Of a stretch of DNA of 13,156 bases, positions 1-6,882 are shown in pieces. Positions within the stretch are counted from its first letter, which is position 1; every line of letters starts with the position of its first letter. A program made the position numbers and the translations under genes. The notes below the pieces were generated by a model. The model ran no database searches and had not been told where the DNA came from. It saw nothing but the letters and a program-made list of their open reading frames with translations. This DNA comes from an uncultured Solobacterium sp. (lineage in GTDB: Bacteria; Bacillota_I; Bacilli_A; Erysipelotrichales; Erysipelotrichaceae), in NCBI GenBank assembly GCA_905235315.1, contig CAJOLG010000026.1, forward strand, positions 1-13,156, read 5' to 3'.

Positions 1-56
1 GCCTGGCCGATGATCATATAGATCGCTGTTTTTGTGGCGGAATGCTTTTTCTTCAT
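1..56 (-). CDS. N-terminal fragment of an unknown protein, cut by the left end
   Basis: An ATG on the minus strand at 56-54 opens a frame that stays open to the left edge (18 complete codons). The peptide starts MKKKHSATKTAIYMIIGQ: a lysine-rich start followed by the beginning of a hydrophobic stretch, as in many membrane proteins. A GGTGA element lies about 10 bases upstream and a perfect TATAAT at 89-84. It lies just after the MerR-family gene and its terminator, so it may be that regulator's target. Too little is visible to assign a family, and the function is unknown. Confidence 0.55.
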   Translation of the reverse strand, partial: MKKKHSATKTAIYMIIGQ

Positions 57-83
57 CGTTCGTATGTCACCTGTATAAAAAAT

Positions 84-121
84 ATTATATATGAATTCCC
101 GCCGGTTGGACGGTCCCAACC
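84..121 (-). promoter_or_regulatory. Candidate promoter and dyad upstream of the left-end partial gene
   Basis: On the minus strand a perfect TATAAT lies at 89-84, 27 bases before the ATG at 56. No good -35 hexamer lies at 16-18 bp. A TTGGGA at 119-114 is 24 bp away. A dyad GGTTGG-N6-CCAACC (104-121) covers the -35 area. A poor -35 together with a dyad is compatible with a regulator-dependent promoter, and the neighbouring MerR-family protein is the obvious candidate. MerR proteins normally bind inside a 19-20 bp spacer, which does not fit exactly here. Confidence 0.35.
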
Positions 122-147
122 ATTGGTTTCCTGCTCTTTTTTCCGGC

Positions 148-174
148 AAAAAGGCGTTCTGTTCAGAGCGCCTT
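148..174 (-). terminator. Rho-independent terminator of the MerR-family gene
   Basis: The arms AAGGCG (151-156) and CGCCTT (169-174) pair, and the stem continues inward with TTCTG/CAGAG to a very small loop. On the minus strand the stem is followed by a run of five T (152-148). The stop codon of the MerR-family gene (165-163) lies inside the hairpin, so gene end and terminator overlap. Confidence 0.8.
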
Positions 175-558
175 CCCGTTCTCTATCAGTTTTTCCAGGT
201 TTGCCTGTTTTTTCTCCAGGGTTTTGCGTTCTTCTTCCAGGCGTTCTTTCGCGGCCCGGAATACCGTATTTCGCTCCGTCGAACCGGAATCGCGCAGGAT
301 GCGGATCTCTTCAATCGTAAGCCCGGCATCCCGGTATTCCGCGATACGTCGGAGTACCTCCAGCGCAGCGCTGTCATAGACCTTGTGCGCCTGCGGTCCG
401 AGCCTTGCGGTCGGAGCCGCAAGTCCGATCCGGTCATAGTAGAACAGCGTCTTGCGGGTAATATCAAGCAGACTGCACACTTCAGACACCGTGTACAGAT
501 GCATGGTTTCATGTTCTGATGCGTTCCCCGGGAATTCTCCGTTCCATCTGTACGCCAT
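163..558 (-). CDS. MerR-family transcriptional regulator
   Basis: A 131-residue DNA-binding regulator. After an 18-residue lead, residues 20-85 match the MerR winged helix-turn-helix: LYTVSEVCSLLDITRKTLFY, then YYDRIGL, a variable wing, and the segment ending in DAGLTIEEIRIL. Residues ~95-128 are rich in E, K, L and R and should form the antiparallel dimerisation coiled coil. There is no further effector domain and no cysteine cluster in the C-terminal part, so metal sensing like classic MerR is unlikely and the signal is unknown. The start at 558 is chosen because AAGGAAG lies about 6 bases upstream. A second ATG at 504, where family similarity begins, has a weaker site. The gene has its own terminator and points away from the sugar genes, so it is probably unrelated to sugar use and may control the partial gene at 56. 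Confidence 0.85.
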   Translation of the reverse strand: MAYRWNGEFPGNASEHETMHLYTVSEVCSLLDITRKTLFYYDRIGLAAPTARLGPQAHKVYDSAALEVLRRIAEYRDAGLTIEEIRILRDSGSTERNTVFRAAKERLEEERKTLEKKQANLEKLIENGKAL

Positions 559-661
559 GTCCGCTTCCTTTCTGCACCCTCAGAATAGAAAGCGCGGCCG
601 CAATGATAAATGCCCAAAGTTTTTCCAAACCGCAGGAGCCCGGCGATTGTGACAGAAAACG

Positions 662-705
662 AAAAACCCACCGGAGTGTGATACCGCAGGATATCACTTC
701 CGGTG
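662..705 (-). terminator. Rho-independent terminator after malG
   Basis: Two stacked helices, CACCGGA (669-675) with TCCGGTG (699-705) and GTGATA (678-683) with TATCAC (692-697), form a long hairpin with an 8-base loop. On the minus strand it is followed by GGTTTTTC (T run at 666-662). It lies about 50 bases past the malG stop and marks the end of the maltodextrin transcription unit. It also separates that unit from the MerR-family gene. Confidence 0.88.
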
Positions 706-755
706 AGTCTTTCTGTAAAACATTCTTCAGCAGAATCGTTCTGCCGTACAGAACA

Positions 756-2003
756 TCAGCCTTTTACAGCGCCGGACATACCTTCAACGTAGTAACGCTG
801 CAGAGAGATGAACAGAATAACGATCGGAATCGATACGAGCATCGCACCGGCCGCAAACTGTGTGTAGTATGATTCGATCCGGCGGAAGTCTGTCATCCAC
901 TTCAAACCAAGCGCAACGGTGTAGGATTCCTGCTTATCTCCCAGCAACAGGCTCGGGAAGATATAGTCGCCCCAGGGACCGAGGAAGGAAACCATAAGCT
1001 GGTAAATGATGATCGGTTTCGACATCGGGATGATGATCTTGTAGAAGAGCTGGAACTTGGTGGCACCGTCAATGGTGCACGCCTCATCCATCGCCTTCGG
1101 AATCGTATCCATCGTACCTTTACAGATGTAATATCCCATCGCGGCACTCGCGACATTGACGAGGATCAGAGCACCGAGGCTCTGGTTGATACCCATACCC
1201 TTCAGGATGTTATATACAGCGATCATGGACATGAAGCCAGGGAACATACCGATGACCATCATGGCCTTCATCAGCGTTGTACGTCCGACGAACCGGGTAC
1301 GGCTGAGAATGAACGATGTCATAAGAACGATCAGAGTATTCAGAACACAGCTGACCGAAGCGACGATGAATGTGTTCTTCCACCATCTCGCAAAGGTGAT
1401 GGAGCTGCCCGACACAAAGAGCTTTCTGTAGTTATCCAATGTAAATGTCTTCGGGAAGAAGTAGCCGACATAGTATCCGCCTTCTCCGCGGAACGACGTG
1501 AGGACGATCCACACGATGGGGAACAGCCAGATTACACTGAGGATAACAAGTACGATATAGCCCGGCGATACCTTTGTCGCCGTCATCGCGTTATAGAGAG
1601 TCACAAATGCGAGGATCAGCATCAGCCAGTAGCCGATACTGAAATTGCCCACATAGAACTTGTCAGGGAAGATACCGCTTGCGTCAAGGAACATTTTACT
1701 GGCAAAGAGCATGATTGTAACAATTGCTGTTTCAACTGCTCCGATGGCAGCCCAGATGCGAACACCCAGGACACTCGGCTTCAGCACCAGGAAGACACCG
1801 AATGCGGCCAGGACAATCGCCAGGACACCCATGATGGTATACAGTGTTCCGGTGTTGGAGAATGCGGCGGTAAACCCGTTGATGGTCTTGCCTCCGACAG
1901 AGGCATACGGAATCAGCATCGCCAGCAGCATGATTACATAACCGGCAAATGCGATATACTGCTCCTTCTTGCGAAGGCCGATTACTTCATTTTCAAATTT
2001 CAT
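756..2003 (-). CDS. malG: Maltodextrin ABC transporter permease MalG, with N-terminal membrane extension
   Basis: Inner permease subunit of the maltose/maltodextrin ABC importer in the cytoplasmic membrane, partner of MalF. The C-terminal ~270 residues are a normal MalG: first canonical helix at ~148-170, and the ATPase-contacting EAA loop at ~303-330 with DEACTIDGATKFQLFYKIII, ending in VEGMSGAVKG as in many MalG proteins. At 415 residues it is far longer than the usual ~280. Residues 1-140 add about four hydrophobic segments (~16-36, 53-74, 82-104, 121-140). The long start is supported by GAGGAGG upstream and by the ATG at 2003 overlapping the malF stop (TAATG), which implies coupled translation. 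An internal Met at residue 140 lacks a good binding site. The role of the extension is unknown. Confidence 0.93.
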   Translation of the reverse strand: MKFENEVIGLRKKEQYIAFAGYVIMLLAMLIPYASVGGKTINGFTAAFSNTGTLYTIMGVLAIVLAAFGVFLVLKPSVLGVRIWAAIGAVETAIVTIMLFASKMFLDASGIFPDKFYVGNFSIGYWLMLILAFVTLYNAMTATKVSPGYIVLVILSVIWLFPIVWIVLTSFRGEGGYYVGYFFPKTFTLDNYRKLFVSGSSITFARWWKNTFIVASVSCVLNTLIVLMTSFILSRTRFVGRTTLMKAMMVIGMFPGFMSMIAVYNILKGMGINQSLGALILVNVASAAMGYYICKGTMDTIPKAMDEACTIDGATKFQLFYKIIIPMSKPIIIYQLMVSFLGPWGDYIFPSLLLGDKQESYTVALGLKWMTDFRRIESYYTQFAAGAMLVSIPIVILFISLQRYYVEGMSGAVKG

Positions 2004-3370
2004 TACTGTAATGCCTCCTCATTCTGTGTAATACCCGCAATACGGTACATAACCAGCGAGAATACAGCAGAGATGACGAAAATCAGAATGCCGATCGTGG
2101 CAGCGAGGTTGAAGTCGTTGGACTCACTGGTCAGCTTGTAAAGCCACGTTACGAGCAGGTCTGTCTTACCGGCGCCTTTATAGTAATCCAACGTTTTCGG
2201 TGCACCCTCGGTAAGGAAGTAGATAACACCGAAGTTGTTGATATTCGCAATAAAGTTGGTAATCAGATACGGTGTGGTAACCTGCCACATGTAAGGGAAT
2301 GTGATATTCACGAAAGTCTGGAATGCATTCGCACCGTCAAGGTTCGCGCTTTCATACAGTTCTGCCGGAATATTCATAAGAATACCGGAAACCATCAGCA
2401 TTGTGATCGGAATACCAAGCCACAGGTTGACCACAATTACGGTTGCCCGTGCCCAGGTGGCATTCGTCAGGAATGGCATAGGCCCTTTCGTAAATCCCCA
2501 GGTTTGAAGCAGTACGTTCATGATTCCGTTCTGTCCGAGCATGGTGTTGATAACCAGCAGCGAAACGAAGGAAGGAATCGCCATCGCGAAGATGAAGATC
2601 GTACGCCAGAACTTCTTGAACTTGATGCCTTTCGAGTTGATCAGGATTGCCAGCAGCATGCCGCCGAAGTAGCAGGAGAAGCATGCGATGACAGCCCAGA
2701 CCAGCGTCCACTCCAGAATCGGAACGAATGTAGCTCCGAGTTTTCCGCTGGCATCAAGAATGTTTCTGAAGTTTTCGAGGCCGACCCAGTTGAACAGATG
2801 TCCCGGAGGCTGGTGCTCCGCATCGTAGTTGGTAAACGCCATCAGGATCATGTAGATCAGCGGCGTGACGGTGAATACGATAATTCCGATCATCGGAAGG
2901 AACAGGAACAGGCGTGCGATATGTTCGTCAAACAGACATACAATATCGTCCTTGAGGGTATAAACCTTCCTGCCTGCGAGCTTCCGCTGACGGGCATCCT
3001 CACCGGAACGGATTGAGATGTACCAGACGACAATTGCCATAATGGATATAACAAGTGTCAATACGCCGTACAGCAGCATAAGCATGGAGTTGTCGCCCTG
3101 CTGGACAACATAGATTCCCTGCGTTGCGTCGTAGACCATGCCCTGCTCAGTGGATCCCAGCGTGATCATATTACGGAGATTCGCAAATCCGCTGGTGATC
3201 ATAAAGTAGATGTAGGCAATTTCTATTAACAGGTAAATTGCGCCTTTCGCAATCTGCCCGCGTACGATATTAGACAAACCGCTTACTACGAAGGAAAGTT
3301 TTGTATAGATATCCCCTTCCTTGAAAATAGTAATCAGACTTCTCGGTTTGCCCGAATTCTTTTTCTTCAT
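2003..3370 (-). CDS. malF: Maltodextrin ABC transporter permease MalF
   Basis: Larger membrane subunit of the maltodextrin importer, pairing with MalG to form the translocation path. It has 455 residues, near the usual size of Gram-positive MalF-type proteins. The N-terminal part (residues ~27-72) with SNIVRGQIAKGAIYLLIEIA and a second hydrophobic segment at ~97-120 is typical of this group. The canonical permease core follows from ~153. The EAA loop is at ~337-363 (ELYESANLDGANAFQTFVNI). The start at 3370 has a G-rich ribosome binding site (GGGGGG) about 7 bases upstream. It is separated from malE by 104 bases holding a strong hairpin, and it overlaps malG by one base. No ATPase gene (malK/msmX type) is present in the window, so a shared ATPase encoded elsewhere is inferred. 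Confidence 0.94.
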   Translation of the reverse strand: MKKKNSGKPRSLITIFKEGDIYTKLSFVVSGLSNIVRGQIAKGAIYLLIEIAYIYFMITSGFANLRNMITLGSTEQGMVYDATQGIYVVQQGDNSMLMLLYGVLTLVISIMAIVVWYISIRSGEDARQRKLAGRKVYTLKDDIVCLFDEHIARLFLFLPMIGIIVFTVTPLIYMILMAFTNYDAEHQPPGHLFNWVGLENFRNILDASGKLGATFVPILEWTLVWAVIACFSCYFGGMLLAILINSKGIKFKKFWRTIFIFAMAIPSFVSLLVINTMLGQNGIMNVLLQTWGFTKGPMPFLTNATWARATVIVVNLWLGIPITMLMVSGILMNIPAELYESANLDGANAFQTFVNITFPYMWQVTTPYLITNFIANINNFGVIYFLTEGAPKTLDYYKGAGKTDLLVTWLYKLTSESNDFNLAATIGILIFVISAVFSLVMYRIAGITQNEEALQ

Positions 3371-3414
3371 TAAATAACCCCCCGAGAAATGTCAAATATA
3401 CTGAATATTATAGA

Positions 3415-3448
3415 GGGCTGTCACAAAGGGTTTCCGCTGTGACAGCCC
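3415..3448 (-). promoter_or_regulatory. Stem-loop in the malE-malF intergenic region
   Basis: A perfect 10-bp inverted repeat, GGGCTGTCAC (3415-3424) and GTGACAGCCC (3439-3448), with a 14-base loop, lies 26 bases after the malE stop and 44 bases before the malF start. On the minus strand it is followed by CTCTATAATATT rather than a T run, so it is unlikely to be a full intrinsic terminator. The probable role is protection of the malE message from 3' decay, or partial termination, giving more binding protein than permease. This is inferred by analogy with the E. coli malE-malF intergenic hairpins. Confidence 0.7.
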
Positions 3449-3474
3449 CGTTTCCCTTGATTATTCAGCAGGAC

Positions 3475-4761
3475 TTACTCAACAAGTTTCGATGTAACGC
3501 TGTCAACGAGGGAATCCAGCTGAGACTGGAGGTTCGCTTCGGTGATCTCACCGTTTACAATACCTTCGCCAAGCGCAGCTGCCGGTGTCCAGTATTCGCC
3601 CATCTGCGGGATGTTCGGCTGCGGAACATAGAACTTGGACTGTTCCATAAGACCGACAGCAGCAGGGGAATCCTGCAGTACGGGATCGTTCGCAAGAGCC
3701 AGAACGGTAGGGGTTTCGTTGTTGATTTCAAACCGTGTCTTCTGGTTCGCTTCGTTTCCGAGCCATTCTGCGAACTGCTGTGCCGCAAGCGGATACTTTG
3801 TGCTGGACTTAACTGCGTAGCACTTGTAGTCACCGAAGTTGCGGAGCTGAGAATCTTTACCGTTAATGTTGATGGTAGGCAGAGCGCATGCGCCGTAGTC
3901 TTCGCCGATTGCTTCTCTGACATCCGGTGCGGACCATGTGCCGGAGCAGAACGCTGCCAGTTTTCTGTCAGCCAGCAGGCTGACTGCGATACCATCCTGG
4001 TTTTCGATGTACTTCGGGTTCTTAACGAGGTTGATCAGGTACTTGCCTGCCGCAACGCCGTTTTCGTTATTCCAGTCCATGGAATTCGGATCTGTGCCGT
4101 CCGGGCCGAACAGAGTGCAGCCTGCCGCATAGAAGAAGGACTCGATATACCAGGAGTCATGAATGTTGCAGGAGAAGTTGTATACACCGTCGCCGAGATC
4201 CTTTGCCATCATGGTTTCAAGGCTCTTGACTTCATCTTCTGTGAACATTTCCTTGTTGTAGTACATGAAGAAGGAGTTCGGGGAGAACGGGATCGCGTAT
4301 ACGAGGCTGTTGCCGTCATCGCCGGTAACAGAAACGCTTTCGATCGCACCTTCACTGTAAAGCTTCTTTACATTGTCGATGTCATAACCGATCGGGAGAA
4401 GGAGACCCTTCTGTGCTTCGCCCGGAATACCTCCGGAAGGAATCTGGAATACGTCAGCTGCAGTGTCGGCGTCGGTATCCAGCAGGGAAGCTGCTTCATC
4501 AATACCTGTAATGGAAACATCCCATGTCATCTTGTACTCGGGATGCGCAGCTTCGAAGGATGCCATCATCGGATCAAGAATTTCTTTTTCTTCTTCCGGT
4601 ACCCAGACCTTGAGCGTAACATCCGTTACTTCGCTGCCGCCTGCGGCAGGAGCCGCAGCGCTGCCGCTGTCGTTGCCGGCATCAGACGATCCGCCGCCGC
4701 TGCAGGCGGTGAGACTGAATGCCATGGCAAGAGAGAGAACCATTGCCAGTTTCTGTTTCAT
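3475..4761 (-). CDS. malE: Maltodextrin-binding lipoprotein MalE (family 1 solute-binding protein)
   Basis: Extracellular substrate-binding protein that delivers maltodextrins to MalF/MalG. Residues 1-19 are a lipoprotein signal peptide with lipobox LTAC (Cys20 as the lipidation site). A low-complexity Gly/Ser/Ala linker follows (21-43), and the binding fold begins near residue 47 (DVTLKVWVPEEEKEILDPMM). Segments such as ADVFQIPSGG (~102-111) and the C-terminal region with FYVPQPNIPQM are usual for MalE-like proteins. At 428 residues it is normal length. A very strong site, AAAGGAGG, precedes the ATG. It is first in the malEFG unit, with its own predicted promoter and two palindromic operators in its leader. 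The exact ligand (maltose, linear or branched dextrins) cannot be read from sequence; the surrounding amylolytic genes favour maltodextrins. Confidence 0.93.
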   Translation of the reverse strand: MKQKLAMVLSLAMAFSLTACSGGGSSDAGNDSGSAAAPAAGGSEVTDVTLKVWVPEEEKEILDPMMASFEAAHPEYKMTWDVSITGIDEAASLLDTDADTAADVFQIPSGGIPGEAQKGLLLPIGYDIDNVKKLYSEGAIESVSVTGDDGNSLVYAIPFSPNSFFMYYNKEMFTEDEVKSLETMMAKDLGDGVYNFSCNIHDSWYIESFFYAAGCTLFGPDGTDPNSMDWNNENGVAAGKYLINLVKNPKYIENQDGIAVSLLADRKLAAFCSGTWSAPDVREAIGEDYGACALPTININGKDSQLRNFGDYKCYAVKSSTKYPLAAQQFAEWLGNEANQKTRFEINNETPTVLALANDPVLQDSPAAVGLMEQSKFYVPQPNIPQMGEYWTPAAALGEGIVNGEITEANLQSQLDSLVDSVTSKLVE

Positions 4762-4829
4762 TTTTTTTCCTCCTTTATGAAACGTCTAGTCTCAGGGTTT
4801 TCACCCCCTATTGAAATTATTTCTTCTGT

Positions 4830-4849
4830 TTGGTTAAGCGCTTAACCAA
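4830..4849. promoter_or_regulatory. Operator O1, LacI-type palindrome in the malE leader
   Basis: TTGGTTAAGCGCTTAACCAA is a perfect 20-bp palindrome with a central CG step, as expected for LacI-family sites. Its centre is exactly 70 bp from that of operator O2 at the malE promoter. It lies about 70 bases downstream of the predicted start point, so it would act as a roadblock or as a looping partner. Confidence 0.85.
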
Positions 4850-4902
4850 CAGAGAAGAACAAGTTAAGCTGCTGTGTTCCAATTGACCTGTTCTAATCTA
4901 TG

Positions 4903-4916
4903 GTTAAGCGCTTAAC
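4903..4916. promoter_or_regulatory. Operator O2, LacI-type palindrome at the malE promoter
   Basis: GTTAAGCGCTTAAC is a perfect 14-bp palindrome (flanked by G and T, a near-match extending it). It is identical in core to O1, O3 and O4. Its centre is 17.5 bp downstream of the -10 box of the predicted malE promoter, overlapping the start of transcription, a usual position for repression. Confidence 0.85.
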
Positions 4917-4926
4917 TGGTACTTTC

Positions 4927-4954
4927 ATAATAACTCTTCAGCGCACAATGTCAA
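4927..4954 (-). promoter_or_regulatory. Predicted malE promoter
   Basis: On the minus strand a consensus -35 TTGACA (4954-4949) and a -10 TATTAT (4932-4927) are separated by 16 bp. The predicted start is near 4920, giving a leader of about 160 bases before malE. The -35 begins only 24 bases past the stop codon of the upstream alpha-glycosidase gene, and no terminator lies between. malEFG can therefore be transcribed both from here and by read-through from the amylase promoter. Confidence 0.8.
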
Positions 4955-4977
4955 TAACAAACCGTGGATATGACTGC

Positions 4978-6882
4978 TTATTTCAACGGACAGCGGATCA
5001 GGTACGCCTTGCCCGCCGGTACGGTAAGCAGGATCGTATTGTCATCCAATGTATCCGCTTTCAGCGGTTCTCCGAAGACATCGGTTCCGTTTTCCGGCAG
5101 TTTCGCACCGATACTTCCCGGCGCCAGTGAAATGACCGTATCCTGTTCTTCCTGTGAAGCCACCGCAATGAACGCTTCCCTGTCATCAAAGCGCGCAATG
5201 GATATGCACCGGCCCTGGGCACAGAGGAACTTCATGCCTCCTTCGGTCAGCGCTGCACTCTCCTGTTTCAGATGTGCCAGCGTCTGATAGAACCGGAAGA
5301 CCGGAGTTTCCTGAAAGTTCTCGCCCCACGGCATGGGGAAGCGGCATCCTTCGTTGTTCTCTGTCCAGCCGCCGATCCCTGCTTCATCTCCGTAGTAAAT
5401 GGAAGGAGCACCGATCAGAACAAACTGCAGGATCACAGCACATCTCACCGCATCCCAGGAAACGCTTTCATAGTTGTGAAGCCGGGAAATGTCATGGCTG
5501 TCAATGAGATTGAACTGGTTCTGTGCCAGCACAAACGGAATCTTGGCGAGATGTTCCGTAATGCGTTCCTTCACATCCTCTGCCGTCATCGTATAATTCA
5601 CATTCCGCAGAATCTCATTGCGCTCATTGAACAGATCAGGCAGACCGACAAACTGCCGCAGGACACGGCCGCATCCGTAATAATTCATCGGGGAATCCCA
5701 TTCTCTGCCCTGCAGATACTCTCCGCAGTCACCCCAGTCTTCCGCCAGGATATAGGCATCCGGGTTTTCTTTCCGGATACTGCGGCGGATCTCAGGCCAG
5801 ATCTCGTGGGCAAGCTGAATCTCGTTGTTGCGGGCAAGCACATCCGCCACATCGAACCGCCATCCGTCAATGTTATAGGGCGGCTTCAGCCATTTCTTCA
5901 GAACGGATTCCTCTCCCGCAAAGATTACCTCGCGCAGTTCGTTTGAGGTATAGTTCAGCGTCGGCAGACTTGCCACATCCGCCCAGCCTTTATATTCATT
6001 GGTGCCCGGCTCAAAGAAATAATACGAGCGCTCCCGGCTGTCGGGATTGTTGTATGCGCCTACACTCTTATCAAAGTAGAGCCCGTCCCGGTTGAACCAC
6101 TTGTGGGCCATGCCGGTATGGTTGATGGAGATATCCAGCATCAGTTTCATTCCGTTTCTGTGCAGTGCATCGGACAGTTCTTCCAGCGCTTTGTCTCCCC
6201 CGAAGTGTTTGTCTACATGAAAGTAGTCAATACAGTCGTACTTATGTACGGAGGGTGCTTCGAAAATGGGATTCAGATAAACCGCTGTGACACCCAGTTC
6301 CTTCAGATAGGGAATCTTCTGCTTCACGCCCTGCAGATCGCCGCCGAAGAAGTCCATGCAGAAACCCTCGCTGTACTGAAGGGGCGTATCTTCCCAGTTC
6401 ATATGAATGGTACTGTGTCCGTTTATTTCATACTCCCCGTTCTGCACATCATTGGAAGGATCCCCGTTGCAGAAGCGCTCCGGAAAGATCTGGTAGAATA
6501 CCGCAGACTTCACCCAGGAAGGCTGACGATAGTCCGCAAGCAGCACAAAATTGAAGGTATGATCCGGAATATAGGTGGTGATGCCCTTCTGTGTGTAGTA
6601 ATAAATCACATCATCACAGACGATGTAAAACTGATAATGCATCCTCGGTTCACTGACCTTGAAGGACGCTTCATACCAGGCAAGACCGTGTTCCGTACCG
6701 ATCCGTTCCGCGTGAATGAAATTCTCCGCTCCGTTGGGACAGGTACGGACGAGGACATGACGCACCGGCGCATTCTCATACATCCGGATGCGGACAGAAA
6801 CCATCTGTCCGAGTTCCGGCTCCGGTGTGCTCACAAAGTATTTACTGCCGTCGCTGTATACACTTTCCAGCCATTTTTCCAT
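4978..6882 (-). CDS. Cytoplasmic GH13 alpha-glycosidase (neopullulanase / cyclomaltodextrinase-like)
   Basis: A 634-residue enzyme hydrolysing alpha-glucosidic bonds in imported maltodextrins. No signal peptide is visible, so it is cytoplasmic. Residues ~1-115 form a beta-rich N-terminal domain like that of neopullulanases. The (beta/alpha)8 barrel starts near 127 (AVFYQIFPERFCNGDP). Conserved GH13 regions: DISINHTG (Asp250, Asn254, His255), GWRFDVADV (nucleophile Asp344), ILAEDWGD (acid/base Glu381) and LIDSHDISR (Asp464). All three catalytic acids are present. The start is set at 6882: AGGAGA lies 7 bases upstream, similarity begins there, and the ATG overlaps the malQ stop as TAATG. An in-frame ATG at 6993 would add 37 residues entirely inside malQ and is unlikely. 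Exact GH13 subfamily and preference for pullulan, cyclodextrin or branched dextrin are uncertain. Confidence 0.9.
   Translation of the reverse strand: MEKWLESVYSDGSKYFVSTPEPELGQMVSVRIRMYENAPVRHVLVRTCPNGAENFIHAERIGTEHGLAWYEASFKVSEPRMHYQFYIVCDDVIYYYTQKGITTYIPDHTFNFVLLADYRQPSWVKSAVFYQIFPERFCNGDPSNDVQNGEYEINGHSTIHMNWEDTPLQYSEGFCMDFFGGDLQGVKQKIPYLKELGVTAVYLNPIFEAPSVHKYDCIDYFHVDKHFGGDKALEELSDALHRNGMKLMLDISINHTGMAHKWFNRDGLYFDKSVGAYNNPDSRERSYYFFEPGTNEYKGWADVASLPTLNYTSNELREVIFAGEESVLKKWLKPPYNIDGWRFDVADVLARNNEIQLAHEIWPEIRRSIRKENPDAYILAEDWGDCGEYLQGREWDSPMNYYGCGRVLRQFVGLPDLFNERNEILRNVNYTMTAEDVKERITEHLAKIPFVLAQNQFNLIDSHDISRLHNYESVSWDAVRCAVILQFVLIGAPSIYYGDEAGIGGWTENNEGCRFPMPWGENFQETPVFRFYQTLAHLKQESAALTEGGMKFLCAQGRCISIARFDDREAFIAVASQEEQDTVISLAPGSIGAKLPENGTDVFGEPLKADTLDDNTILLTVPAGKAYLIRCPLK

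Noticed and set aside
3406..3412. TATAAT on the minus strand before malF as an internal promoter
   Set aside because: No -35-like hexamer lies 15-19 bp upstream; that area is occupied by the intergenic hairpin.
3439..4845. Long open frame on the plus strand opposite malE
   Set aside because: It is antisense to the MalE lipoprotein gene and runs through the hairpin and operator; no domain is visible.
4863..4875. Possible fifth operator, half-site GTTAAGC between O1 and O2
   Set aside because: Only one half matches; the other half departs at most positions, so it is at best a degenerate site.
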